From positions 806,001 through 870,000 of the forward strand of contig NZ_PHUG01000001.1 of assembly GCF_002813325.1 (NCBI RefSeq): a DNA stretch of 64,000 nt, read 5' to 3'. The notes under the pieces were generated by a model. It saw only the letters and a program-made list of their open reading frames with translations, was not told where the DNA came from and searched no databases. Below, one piece after another: positions 43,147 to 52,876 of the stretch. Source of the DNA: Janthinobacterium sp. 64 (GTDB taxonomy: Bacteria; Pseudomonadota; Gammaproteobacteria; Burkholderiales; Burkholderiaceae_D). Each line of letters opens with the position of its first letter. Position 1 is the stretch's first letter. A program made the translations under genes and the position numbers.

Positions 43147-43188
43147 CGGGCCTTGCCGGCAGGTGGCACGGCCCGGCTGGTGTAAAAT
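43147..43188 (+). promoter_or_regulatory. Hairpin and -10-like box before the Anbu gene
   Basis: Arms 43147-43157 and 43165-43175 (11 bp, one mismatch, 7-nt loop) form a strong hairpin, followed by TGTAAAAT (43181-43188), which could be a -10. This 90-bp gap is the only sizable gap in the operon, so differential expression of Anbu by partial termination or an internal promoter is possible. Confidence 0.4.
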
Positions 43189-43216
43189 GCTTCCCCTTTT
43201 GATGTGATTTACGACG

Positions 43217-44095
43217 ATGACTTATTGCATAGGCATGCGCCTCAACGAAGGCCTGGTCTTCCTGTCCGACTCCCGCACCAACGCCGGCGTGGACCAGGTG
43301 GGCACCTTCCGCAAGATGAGCGTGTTTGAAAACCCGGGCGAGCGCATGCTGGTCCTGATGACGGCTGGCAACTTGTCGATCTCGCAGGCGATCCGCCAGA
43401 TCGTCTCCGAACACGTCGATGCGGATGGACGCAGCATCTGGAACGTGGCCAGCATGTACGATGCGGCGCGTATCGTGGGCGACGCCGTGCGCACCGTGCA
43501 CTTGCGCGAAGCGAAGGCCCTGGCCGACTGCGGCATCGATTTCAATGTCAGCATCATCTTGGGTGGGCAGATCGGCGCCGAGCGTTGCCGATTGTTCCAG
43601 GTGTATTCGGCCGGCAATTTCATCGAATCGCACGATGAAAACACGTATTTCCAGATCGGCGAAGCCAAATATGGCAAGCCCATCATCGACCGGGTCGTCA
43701 ATCCGTTCACGCGCCTGGACGAGGCGGCCAAGTGTGCCCTCATTTCCATGGATTCGACCCTGCGCTCGAACATTTCCGTCGGCTTGCCGCTCGACCTGCT
43801 CGTCTACGAGACGGGCAGCCTGGCCGTCACGCGCTTCGTCACCATCGATGAAAAGAACCAGTATTTCCGCATGATCCGCGACACCTGGGGCGAACAATTG
43901 AAACATGTGTTCGAAGGCATCGTCGATCCCGTATGGAATGCGGCGCCCGAGACGACGACGAACGTGCTGTCGTCCGCCAACATGCACAGCAAGCCCGTGC
44001 GCGTGGCCATCCCCGAGCACGTGAGCCGCGGCGGCCTGACCGTGGCGCCCCTGCAATCACTGGCGCAGCAGTTCAGCGACGACAAGCAGCATTGA
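43217..44095 (+). CDS. Anbu-type proteasome-like peptidase
   Basis: 292 aa Ntn hydrolase of the ancestral beta-subunit (Anbu) group, related to HslV and the 20S beta subunit. The N-terminus MTYCIGMRLNEGLVFLSDSR fits: Thr2 becomes the N-terminal nucleophile after Met removal, and Asp18 and Lys33 (FRKM) occupy the usual catalytic positions. It has the long C-terminal extension of Anbu proteins. No HslU- or ARC-like ATPase is nearby. Context is ATP-grasp, alpha-E and transglutaminase, consistent with processing of a peptide or isopeptide product; this is inference from the shared cluster. Expression may include the operon promoter and the box at 43181. Confidence 0.93.
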   Translation: MTYCIGMRLNEGLVFLSDSRTNAGVDQVGTFRKMSVFENPGERMLVLMTAGNLSISQAIRQIVSEHVDADGRSIWNVASMYDAARIVGDAVRTVHLREAKALADCGIDFNVSIILGGQIGAERCRLFQVYSAGNFIESHDENTYFQIGEAKYGKPIIDRVVNPFTRLDEAAKCALISMDSTLRSNISVGLPLDLLVYETGSLAVTRFVTIDEKNQYFRMIRDTWGEQLKHVFEGIVDPVWNAAPETTTNVLSSANMHSKPVRVAIPEHVSRGGLTVAPLQSLAQQFSDDKQH

Positions 44096-44202
44096 TCTGC
44101 CGCGCACCGGCTGCGCGCGGCGCTGGACAAGTCGCTTTTCGCGTGCTTTTATGGCAATATGGGTGACATTTAATTCAGATTGACCTGAAAGGCTGGTGGC
44201 GC

Positions 44203-45543
44203 ATGGACTTGATCACTTCCGCTGTGGTGGCAGCCATCGAACATGGCGCGCCCGGCCACGCTTCCGAAGCCGTCGCCAGCCACTATGAGCGCCTCAAGCA
44301 AGCCATCGCCAGGTTCGACAGCGCCGCCGCCATCCTGGCCGCCATTGCCGCGCTGGAAGCCGAGCCTGAAAATACTCAGCTACGACTGGCCCTGTCGGCA
44401 GCCCTGTCCAGCGCGAAAGTGCCCGATGACATGGAAACCCTGTTTGCCGCGCAAGGCTTGCTCGATGCGCTGCAGCGCCCGCCTTCACCGCTGCCCGACG
44501 TGGCATCGGCGCCCGCGCCAGCCGACAAAAGCGCCGTCGTGTCGAATTATGCGGTGGTCAAAGTGTATTTCGCCACGGACCGCCAGCGCGATGTGGGCAA
44601 GCCGCCGGCGCAGCGTTTCAGCGGCGAACGCAACATCCTGAGCGGCAACGGTCCGCTCAGCTATGGCAGCTGCGATATCAGCATTCCCCGCGACCACCGC
44701 ATGGGCCAGCTGGAATCGCCGTCGCTGTGGCGCCTGGAATTTCGCGACGACCCGGCCAAGCACGTGGTGCTGCTGTCGGCCGAGGTGCAAGACCGCGATA
44801 ACTTCTTTGCCGCGCTCAAAACGCAGATCCGCGCCTCGGCCGATAAAAGCGCCTTTATCTTCGTGCACGGCTACAACGTGAGTTTCGAGGATGCGGCGCG
44901 GCGCACGGGACAGATGGCTTACGACCTCGGTTTCGATGGCGCGCCCGTGTTCTACAGCTGGCCGTCGCGCGGCGCGGTGGCCGGCTACACCATCGATGAA
45001 AACAATATCGAATGGAGCACGCCCCACATGACGGCCTTCCTGGCCGATTTTCTCGCCAGCACGGAGGCGGCGCACGTGTATCTGGTGGGACACAGCATGG
45101 GTAGCCGCGGGCTGGCGCGGGCCGTGGCCGACTTGCTGGGGGCGCAGCCGCAGCTGGCGCAAAAGATCACGGAGCTCATCCTGTCCGCGCCCGATATCGA
45201 CGCTGCCATCTTCAAGCACGATATCGCGCCCAAACTGGCCGGTGCGCGCAACCCCGTCACTTTGTATGCCTCGTCGCAAGACCTGGCCCTGGCCGCCTCG
45301 AAAGCCGTGCACGGCTACGCGCGCGCGGGCGACAGCGGCGCCGGCATGCTGATCGTGGCGGGCGTGGAAACCATCGACGCCACCGGGGTCGACACGAGCT
45401 TCATGAAACACTCGTATTTTGCGGAAAAGCGCTCGGCCCTGTCCGACATGTTTTATCTGATACGCAACCAGGCGCGCGCCGACCAGCGCTTTCTCGACCC
45501 CGTCGATACGGCGGCCGGCCGCTATTGGACGTTCAAACCGTGA
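44203..45543 (+). CDS. DUF900-type alpha/beta hydrolase
   Basis: 446 aa. The N-terminal 110 residues are helical and Ala-rich and not shared with shorter relatives. From about residue 115 it matches DUF900 hydrolases: VKVYFATDRQRDVG, LSYGSCDISIPRDHRMGQLE, SAFIFVHGYNVSFEDAARRT, VFYSWPSRG and the nucleophile elbow YLVGHSMGSRGL, with SAPDIDA and HSYF downstream. No signal peptide. Probably a lipase/esterase-like enzyme; the substrate is unknown. It begins 107 bp after the Anbu gene with no obvious coupling, so it may be independent. Confidence 0.9.
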   Translation: MDLITSAVVAAIEHGAPGHASEAVASHYERLKQAIARFDSAAAILAAIAALEAEPENTQLRLALSAALSSAKVPDDMETLFAAQGLLDALQRPPSPLPDVASAPAPADKSAVVSNYAVVKVYFATDRQRDVGKPPAQRFSGERNILSGNGPLSYGSCDISIPRDHRMGQLESPSLWRLEFRDDPAKHVVLLSAEVQDRDNFFAALKTQIRASADKSAFIFVHGYNVSFEDAARRTGQMAYDLGFDGAPVFYSWPSRGAVAGYTIDENNIEWSTPHMTAFLADFLASTEAAHVYLVGHSMGSRGLARAVADLLGAQPQLAQKITELILSAPDIDAAIFKHDIAPKLAGARNPVTLYASSQDLALAASKAVHGYARAGDSGAGMLIVAGVETIDATGVDTSFMKHSYFAEKRSALSDMFYLIRNQARADQRFLDPVDTAAGRYWTFKP

Positions 45544-45646
45544 CGCCGTTTCATCCGCAGCGGCACGCATGCTAAGATACGGCCCATAGGGAGGCAACGG
45601 GCACGGCGATGACGCCGCCAGCCGATCCCCCGCAAGCAGGCTTATC

Positions 45647-46072
45647 ATGTTGACATCATCTTCTACACCGCACGCCGAATCGCTGATCCGCAACACCAAC
45701 GCCCGCGTCACCAAGACGCGCGTGAAGGTGCTCGACTTTTTAATGGCGCAAAGCCGTTCGCTGACCCACCATGAAATCCAGCAAGCGCTGTCGCAGGACA
45801 GCGATATCGATTCCGTCACCCTGTACCGGGTGCTGGAATGGCTGACGGAAAATGAACTGGTGCACCGCATCGCGGGCGCCGACCAGGTATGGCGCTTCAG
45901 CGCGGGCGCCGGCCACCAGGCGCACGAACATGCCCACTTCCAGTGCACCAAGTGCGCCAACGTCACCTGCTTCAATGAAGTCAAGCTGCCCCCGCCCGTG
46001 CTGTTGCCGGAAGGTTTCAGCGGCGGCGAAGTCGATTACCTGATCAAGGGCCTGTGCCCGCGCTGCAAATAG
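45647..46072 (+). CDS. Fur-family regulator, Zur-like
   Basis: 141 aa. Winged-helix HTH (RVTKTRVKVLDFLMAQ, SDIDSVTLYRVLEWLTENEL) and C-terminal metal domain with His-rich HQAHEHAHFQ followed by two CXXC pairs, CTKC and CPRC, that hold structural zinc. The short length and lack of the Fur signature HHDHxxC favour Zur or a related Fur-family member over iron Fur. Flanked by an acetyltransferase gene and two COG0523 GTPase genes in the opposite orientation, which are typical zinc-starvation genes. The assignment to zinc is inference. Confidence 0.85.
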   Translation: MLTSSSTPHAESLIRNTNARVTKTRVKVLDFLMAQSRSLTHHEIQQALSQDSDIDSVTLYRVLEWLTENELVHRIAGADQVWRFSAGAGHQAHEHAHFQCTKCANVTCFNEVKLPPPVLLPEGFSGGEVDYLIKGLCPRCK

Positions 46073-46078
46073 CGGGCG

Positions 46079-46597
46079 TCACTTGAGCAGCAGGGCCAGG
46101 TGATGCTCGTCATAAAAGAGTTCGCCCACGCGCATCGAGCGCGGCTCCGTGCCATACGCGAGAAATCCCAGCGATTCATACAGCCGCAGGGCGGCATTGT
46201 TTTCCGCATTCACGCTCAAATGCACTTGCATGATGGCCGGGTCCGTCTCGGCCTGTTCGATGCAGGCGTTGACGAGGCGCCGCGCCACACCTTTCCCCCG
46301 CTGCGGCACATCGACGAACACACCCCATAGCATGGCTTTGTGCCACAGCTGGCGCATGGATTCGCGCCGCAAGCCGGCAAAGCCGACCAGGCGTGCGCCA
46401 TCGAAGGCGCCAAAGCCGCGCTGCAAGGCGCCACCGGCGATGCGCTGCGCATGTTCTTCCGGCGTGCGCGCCAGTTCATCCTCGCGCGATGAGGAAAACG
46501 CGCTGGGCGAGTCAAGGATGGCGCGCAGGCGCAGCGCGCAAAAGGCGGCGGTGTCGGCTGGCGTCAGCAGGCGGATGACGATATCGGGTGCGGGCAT
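46079..46597 (-). CDS. GNAT-family N-acetyltransferase
   Basis: 172 aa. RLLTPADTAAFCALRLRAIL at the N-terminus, then AMLWGVFVDVPQRGKGVARRLVNACIE (split: AMLWGVFVDVPQRGKG, VARRLVNACIE) with the Q-R-G-K-G-V-A pyrophosphate loop, and LSVNAENNAALRLYESLGF. Substrate unknown. Converges with the Zur-like gene (6-bp gap) and lies 68 bp after the COG0523 gene on the same strand, so it may be the tail of that operon. Confidence 0.88.
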   Translation of the reverse strand: MPAPDIVIRLLTPADTAAFCALRLRAILDSPSAFSSSREDELARTPEEHAQRIAGGALQRGFGAFDGARLVGFAGLRRESMRQLWHKAMLWGVFVDVPQRGKGVARRLVNACIEQAETDPAIMQVHLSVNAENNAALRLYESLGFLAYGTEPRSMRVGELFYDEHHLALLLK

Positions 46598-46665
46598 GGT
46601 GGAATCCGGCAGTTTTTTCCATTATACCCACGCGCGCGCCAGGGCGGGCACGCCCGCTTCCACGC

Positions 46666-47664
46666 TCATGCCGCCGCCGTGGCCGGACTGTCCACTATAC
46701 AGCGGTCCAGGCCCCGGATCAGCATATCCTGCGGCAAGTCGCGGCCAATAAAAATGATCTTGCTGGCGCGCGTTTCATCATCGCGCCACGGCGCACCCAG
46801 TTCCGAGCCCATCAGCATGTGCACGCCCTGGAAGACGGCGCGGCATGGCAGATCGGCCACGTACAAAATGCCCTTGTAGCGCATCAGCTGGGTGCCGAAC
46901 AGCTGCACCACGGCATCGAGGAAATTTTCCACCTGCAACATATCGAGCGCCTGCGACTGGTGGTAGACGAACGATTGCACGCCGTCGCCATGGCGGTGGC
47001 CCAGTTCCCCCAGGAAATCCGGCTCCAGTTCGACGATGGCGTTCAAGTTGAAACCGCGGATGTTCAGGATGTCGCGCAGCGGCACATTGCCAAAGCGCAC
47101 CTTTTGTATGCCGGCGCGGCCATTGATGGCGACCAGGCGCTGGCGCAGCGCGGCCAGTTCGTCCTTGCTGACCAGGTCCGTCTTCGACAGCAGGATGCGG
47201 TCGGCAAAGCCCACCTGCTCCTGCGCTTCCCTGTGCGCCGTCAATTGCTGCTGCGCGTGGCGCGCATCGACCACGGTCAATATCGCGTCGAGCATGTAGA
47301 ACTCGCTGATGGACGGTTCCGCAAAGAAGGTTTGCGCCACGGGGCCCGGCGCGGCCAGTCCCGTCGTTTCGATGATCACATGGTCGAAATCGATGGTGCC
47401 CGCGGCGCGTTTCGCGTGCAGCTCGCCCAGGATGCGGATCAGGTCGCCGCGCACGCTGCAGCAGATGCAGCCATTGTTCATTTCCACGATCTGCTCGTCG
47501 CTGTCCTGCACCAGCAAGCCATGGTCGATGCTTTCGGCGGCGAATTCATTTTCGATCACGGCGATGCGCACGCCGTGATCGCCCTGCAATATGCGCTTGA
47601 GCAAGGTGGTTTTCCCGCTGCCGAGAAAACCCGTGATGATGGTGACGGGGATCAGTTCTGTCAT
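46666..47664 (-). CDS. COG0523 (CobW/ZNG1-type) metallochaperone GTPase
   Basis: 332 aa P-loop GTPase. Walker A GFLGSGKTTLL, the signature metal motif GCICCSV (CxCC), switch region ETTGLAAPGPV, and NKTD-equivalent LSKTDL. The C-terminal CobW_C domain (GILYVADLPCRAVFQGVH) ends without a His-rich tail. Members insert metals (Zn, Co or others) into client proteins in low-metal conditions. Second gene behind the larger COG0523 gene (19-bp gap), so it is in one operon with it and the tandem dyads at 48966-49012. Confidence 0.92.
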   Translation of the reverse strand: MTELIPVTIITGFLGSGKTTLLKRILQGDHGVRIAVIENEFAAESIDHGLLVQDSDEQIVEMNNGCICCSVRGDLIRILGELHAKRAAGTIDFDHVIIETTGLAAPGPVAQTFFAEPSISEFYMLDAILTVVDARHAQQQLTAHREAQEQVGFADRILLSKTDLVSKDELAALRQRLVAINGRAGIQKVRFGNVPLRDILNIRGFNLNAIVELEPDFLGELGHRHGDGVQSFVYHQSQALDMLQVENFLDAVVQLFGTQLMRYKGILYVADLPCRAVFQGVHMLMGSELGAPWRDDETRASKIIFIGRDLPQDMLIRGLDRCIVDSPATAAA

Positions 47665-47683
47665 GGTGTATTCCTGTTCAGGG

Positions 47684-48910
<1,227 letters not shown>

Positions 48911-48965
48911 GGGGATTCCTTCGGTGTGGAGTCAGGTATAGGGGGCAATGGCGCTTGCGCCATCC

Positions 48966-49012
48966 AATGCAAGTCGATTGCGTTTGAAATTATAATGCAA
49001 CTCTCTTGCATT
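48966..49012 (-). promoter_or_regulatory. Tandem AATGCAA-N5-TTGCATT dyads upstream of the COG0523 operon (Zur-box candidate)
   Basis: Two dyads with the same 7-5-7 geometry lie exactly 28 bp apart: AATGCAA-GTCGA-TTGCGTT (48966-48984, one mismatch) and AATGCAA-CTCTC-TTGCATT (48994-49012, perfect). They are 56-102 bp upstream of zigA. A separate perfect hairpin ATGGCGC-TT-GCGCCAT lies at 48948-48963 in the 5' leader. The rest of the 317-bp gap 48911-49227 shows no gene. Known Zur boxes are A/T-rich dyads of this kind, but this exact motif is my inference. Confidence 0.6.
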
Positions 49013-49227
49013 TGTGCGGCAATCGTAGACGGCTGCCCCGGCCCGCGTGCTGCTGCTCACGATCAGGGGGGACGCCGCGGAAGGCAGACTGTTGCCGTCA
49101 GGCCCATCGACATCGATCAGAATGGCGAACCATTAGCGCGGTATTTTTTAATAATGGCTGGGGTACAATCCCGGCGTAGTGAATAATCCTGCAAGCGGTT
49201 TCCTGGCCCTGCCAAAACGATGACAAC

Positions 49228-49926
49228 ATGAGAAACAAGATGAAATTAAACCTGATTGCGATGGCCCTGGTCTGTGGTGGATTATCAGCGTGTGGCGGCG
49301 GCGATAATGTCAGCGCGAACGATGGCGATGTCATTGCCAATATCAAGTCCAGCAATATTGAATTTTCAAGCGCAAATCGTCCTGCGGGCACTTGGCGCTG
49401 GCCCGGCACGCCGCAACAGCACGTCAGCGTGTATGTCACACCGCCGGCAGCTGGCAATGCCACCGAGCTCGATTACTCGGGCAAGACGCAAACCGCCATC
49501 ACGCAGATTAATACGAAGTTGCGCGGTCTTTTAGTGCTCGACGCGGTCAATTCCATCCCGGCAAGCGGTAACTATATTCACGTCAGTTATGGCACCTCGT
49601 ATGTGCCACCGAATTCCACGGATTACGCCAGTTACTGTGCCAATGTGGCGACAGGAAAAAATATGGGCAACCCGATTCAACCAAGCAGCCAGAATGGCAT
49701 CGGCTCGAATCCCGTTTATCTGAATCTGGGGAATGGACATTGCAACGTCACCCAGGATATCGTGACACATGAGTTTGGCCATGCGCTTGGGCTGGCCAAC
49801 CATTTCAATGGATTTGGCAATGGCCCTGCGATTTCCGCTGCCTATTGGGATGTGCTGGCGACGCTGTACGCGAATCCGCAATCGACCGCTGCGGCCAATC
49901 TGTCGGTTCGCCGGGTAACGGATTAA
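49228..49926 (+). CDS. Lipoprotein with metzincin-like zinc motif
   Basis: 232 aa. Lipobox LSAC (Cys22) preceded by a short signal, so lipid-anchored. The zinc signature is HEFGHALGLANH: H181, E182, H185, G188 as in matrixins, but position 191, normally the third His, is Asn and His is at 192. A Met-turn is not evident; the equivalent stretch reads GPAISAAYWDVLATLYANP. It may use Asn or the shifted His as third ligand, or be a divergent peptidase. Upstream of a 5'-nucleotidase-like lipoprotein gene by 98 bp. Confidence 0.8.
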   Translation: MRNKMKLNLIAMALVCGGLSACGGGDNVSANDGDVIANIKSSNIEFSSANRPAGTWRWPGTPQQHVSVYVTPPAAGNATELDYSGKTQTAITQINTKLRGLLVLDAVNSIPASGNYIHVSYGTSYVPPNSTDYASYCANVATGKNMGNPIQPSSQNGIGSNPVYLNLGNGHCNVTQDIVTHEFGHALGLANHFNGFGNGPAISAAYWDVLATLYANPQSTAAANLSVRRVTD

Positions 49927-50024
49927 TTGCCGCCCACCTGCAGCCATGCGCCCTGCACGGCTGTCATCGCCGCGTCATATGGCGGCGTTACAGTCGCGTC
50001 CTTTGAATCTTTCCGAGGGCGGTA

Positions 50025-52127
50025 ATGAAAACAAATTGGGTCATGCTGGCGGCGCTGGCAAGTGTAGGACTGGTCGGTTGCAATGGCGGTTCAAATACGC
50101 CGGCGGCGCCGGCCATTCCCGAGGGCACGACGGTCACGGTGGCATTGCTGGAAACCACCGATATCCACTCGAACGTTCTCAGTTATAACTACTACGCGCT
50201 GGCCGAAGACACGAGTCTGGGCCTGGAGCGCACGTCGACCCTGATCCAGGCGGCGCGCGCGGAAAACCCGAACAATGTGCTGCTCGACGATGGCGACGTC
50301 ATCCAGGGCACTCTGCTCGCCGATTTGCAGGCCGTGGCCGCACCCGTGCCCTGCTCCGGCACCTTGGCCGTGCACAAGGCCATGAACGCGCTGAAATACG
50401 ATGCGGGCGGCATGGGCAACCACGAATTCAACTATGGCTTGCCTTACCTGAGCCAGATCACCAACACGGATTTCGGCATACCCGGCGTGGCCAAGCCGAC
50501 CGGTACCTGCGGCGCGCCCGCCTTCCCTTCCGTGCTGAGCAATGTCGTCGGCGTGTCCAGCGGCAAGCCCATCTTCCAGCCCTACACCCTGCTGCCCCGC
50601 GATTTCGCCGCCACGGCGCCCGATGGCAGCAAGCTGACCGTCAAAATCAATGTGGGCGTGCTGAGCTTTGTGCCGCCGCAAATCCTCGAATGGGATCAAA
50701 AAGTACTCGCTGGCAAGGTCAGCGTGACGGGCGTGCAGGAAGCGGCGAAACAGTATGTGCCGGAATTGCGCAGCAAGGGTGCCGACCTCGTCGTGGCCCT
50801 GTCGCATGGCGGCCTGGACACGAGCGCCTACAGCCCGAAGATGGAAAACGGCAGCTATCACTTGACCAGCACGGGCATCGATGCCCTGATGATCGGCCAT
50901 TCGCACTTGATCTTCCCGAAAGGCAAGGAAGAAGGCGCGGCCGCGCTGGACGCTTCGTTTGCCGCCTTCCCCGCCAGCGCGAAGATCGACGCCGTCAACG
51001 GCTTCGTGAACGGCGTGCCGACCGTCATGGCGCAAAGCTGGGGCCGCCGCCTGGGCATCATCAAGCTGACGATGGTGTATCAGGCCGGAAAATGGGTGGT
51101 GCAGCCAGCCAAGACGACGGTGGAATCGCGCGGCTTCAAGTACGCGGATGGCAAGACCCTCGTGAAAGCCGACCCGGCCATCGCGCCGCTGGTGGCCATC
51201 GAGCACGCAGCCACCATCGCCTACGCCAGGCAGCCGCTGGGCATCAGCACGGATTTCGAGATGTCGGCGTACTTTGCGCTGGTGGGCGACGTCAGCGCCA
51301 TCCAGCTGGTCAACCAGGCACAGCTCGACTATGTAAAAAACTTCATCGCCACCAGCACGGATGCGACCTTGTCCAGCTACAAGAATATCCCCGTCATCTC
51401 GTGCAGCGCGCCATTCAAGGCGGGCCGCAACGGGCCATCGGACTTCACGGACGTGGCCGCAGGTGCGACGCCAGCTGCGCCGATCGGCTTGCAGGTGCGC
51501 AATCCGGGTGATTTGTATTTGTATAGCAACAACAACTTGCAAGCCGTGAAAATCAAGGGCGCGGACTTGAAGGCGTGGCTGGAAACGTCGGCCAAGCAAT
51601 TTGGCCAGATCGATCCGGCCAGTACTGCTGAGCAAGACCTGGTGCCGTCGTATGGCACGATTTACAACTACGACGTGTTCTATGCGGAAAACAATGCGCT
51701 CACGTACCAGATCGACGTGACGAAAAAACCGGGCAGCCGCATCGTCAACCTCACGTACAAGGGCGCACCCGTGGCCGATGGCGATGATTTCATCGTCGCC
51801 ACCAACGACTACCGCGCCGGTGGCGGCGGCGCCGTGCCGGGCATCGATGGCAGCAAGACCATCATCAAGTCGCCCGATGCGAACCAGGCCGTGGTCAGCA
51901 ATTACCTGGCGTCGCTGAGCACCAAGGGCGGCAAGGTGACCCTGGCAAGCAATGGCAGCGCGCGCAGCTGGAGCTTCGTCAAGACGGCCACGGCCGGTCC
52001 CGTGATTCTGCGCTCGGCACCGGGCCACCTGGCATTGGCGCAAGGCAGCGGCATCGCCAACGTGGCATCCGAAGGCGGCCTCGACGCCAGCGGTTTTGCC
52101 AAGTACCGCATCGACCTGAGCAAATAA
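50025..52127 (+). CDS. 5'-nucleotidase/2',3'-cyclic phosphodiesterase-family lipoprotein
   Basis: 700 aa. Signal and lipobox LVGC (Cys19) indicate a lipoprotein. Metallophosphatase motifs: LLETTDIHSNV (D-x-H), LLDDGDVIQG (GD), GGMGNHEFNYGL (GNHE), ALSHGG and MIGHSHLIFP. C-terminal 5'-nucleotidase domain begins about residue 390 with substrate-binding loop GGGGAVPG and NDYRAGG. Related to CpdB and UshA. Extracellular or periplasmic release of phosphate and nucleosides. A strong hairpin follows at 52135-52161. Confidence 0.93.
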   Translation: MKTNWVMLAALASVGLVGCNGGSNTPAAPAIPEGTTVTVALLETTDIHSNVLSYNYYALAEDTSLGLERTSTLIQAARAENPNNVLLDDGDVIQGTLLADLQAVAAPVPCSGTLAVHKAMNALKYDAGGMGNHEFNYGLPYLSQITNTDFGIPGVAKPTGTCGAPAFPSVLSNVVGVSSGKPIFQPYTLLPRDFAATAPDGSKLTVKINVGVLSFVPPQILEWDQKVLAGKVSVTGVQEAAKQYVPELRSKGADLVVALSHGGLDTSAYSPKMENGSYHLTSTGIDALMIGHSHLIFPKGKEEGAAALDASFAAFPASAKIDAVNGFVNGVPTVMAQSWGRRLGIIKLTMVYQAGKWVVQPAKTTVESRGFKYADGKTLVKADPAIAPLVAIEHAATIAYARQPLGISTDFEMSAYFALVGDVSAIQLVNQAQLDYVKNFIATSTDATLSSYKNIPVISCSAPFKAGRNGPSDFTDVAAGATPAAPIGLQVRNPGDLYLYSNNNLQAVKIKGADLKAWLETSAKQFGQIDPASTAEQDLVPSYGTIYNYDVFYAENNALTYQIDVTKKPGSRIVNLTYKGAPVADGDDFIVATNDYRAGGGGAVPGIDGSKTIIKSPDANQAVVSNYLASLSTKGGKVTLASNGSARSWSFVKTATAGPVILRSAPGHLALAQGSGIANVASEGGLDASGFAKYRIDLSK

Positions 52128-52134
52128 GGTCCAT

Positions 52135-52161
52135 GGGCCGGAACTGCTGCAGTTCCGGCCC
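52135..52161 (+). terminator. Hairpin terminator after the nucleotidase gene
   Basis: A 12-bp perfect stem, GGGCCGGAACTG (52135-52146) and CAGTTCCGGCCC (52150-52161), loop CTG, begins 8 bp past the stop at 52127. The downstream bases (CTCATTCTG) are only modestly T-rich, so it may be a rho-assisted or attenuating terminator ahead of the Sel1-repeat gene. Confidence 0.65.
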
Positions 52162-52183
52162 CTCATTCTGCAAGGTGATCCCG

Positions 52184-52876
52184 ATGAAACATGCACTCTC
52201 CCTCCCCGCCGTCGTCCTGGCCACTGTCCTGGCAGCCTGCCAGTCGTCGCCACCGCCCACGTCGGCGGAAATCGAAGCCGTGGCCATGCATGCGCGCCAG
52301 GCGGGCGACCAGCAGGCCGAGCGCAAGGTCCGCAGCTGGGCCGGCAAGGACATGCCCGTCGCCGAGCGCGAACTGGCACTGATTTACCAGGCCCGTCCGG
52401 AACGCCGGGCCGAAGCGCTGAGTCTGTTCGAACAGGCGGCCCGCGCCGGCGATACGGAAGCCGCATTCGAGCTGGGCCAGATGCTGCGCGCGGCCACGCC
52501 CGGCCAGGCCTGGCTGTGGTACCGGCAAGCGGCGCAGCAGGGCCATGCCAAGGCGGCATTGATGCTCGGCCTGCTGGCAGCGAATGGCGAAGGCGTGCCG
52601 CAAGATCCCGTGATAGCGGCCCGCTGGCTGGACAAGTCGAGCGAACTGGGCAATCCACATGCCATGTTTTTGCTCTACAACGCCTACCGCGAAGGCCGCG
52701 GCGTGCCGCGCGACCTGGCCAAGGCCCATGCCCTGCTGGAAGAAGCGGCCCACCACGAATATCCGCCCGCCATCCAGGAGCTGGCCATGACGGTGCAGGC
52801 GGACGACGCGCTGCGCGCGGGCCACCTGATGAAGGAAGCGACGGAGCACCGGCACAATAACTGGAACAAGTTTTAA
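52184..52876 (+). CDS. Sel1-repeat lipoprotein
   Basis: 230 aa from ATG 52184 (AAGGTGAT just upstream); an upstream ATG in the terminator hairpin is discounted. Lipobox LAAC. Tandem Sel1-like repeats: EALSLFEQAARAGDTEAAFE, AWLWYRQAAQQGHAKAALML, GLLAANGEGVPQDPVIAARW, YREGRGVPRDLAKAHALLEE. Such repeats are scaffolds for protein interactions in the envelope. Function unknown. Shares the lipoprotein theme of the two genes upstream. Confidence 0.88.
   Translation: MKHALSLPAVVLATVLAACQSSPPPTSAEIEAVAMHARQAGDQQAERKVRSWAGKDMPVAERELALIYQARPERRAEALSLFEQAARAGDTEAAFELGQMLRAATPGQAWLWYRQAAQQGHAKAALMLGLLAANGEGVPQDPVIAARWLDKSSELGNPHAMFLLYNAYREGRGVPRDLAKAHALLEEAAHHEYPPAIQELAMTVQADDALRAGHLMKEATEHRHNNWNKF

Noticed and set aside
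42263..44056. 597-codon frame antisense to transglutaminase and Anbu genes
   Set aside because: Shadow of two genes with intact catalytic motifs; composition typical of antisense.
50091..52658. 855-codon open frame antisense to the nucleotidase gene
   Set aside because: Protein is Arg/Gly/His-rich with no family; it mirrors the codon bias of the real lipoprotein genes on the other strand.
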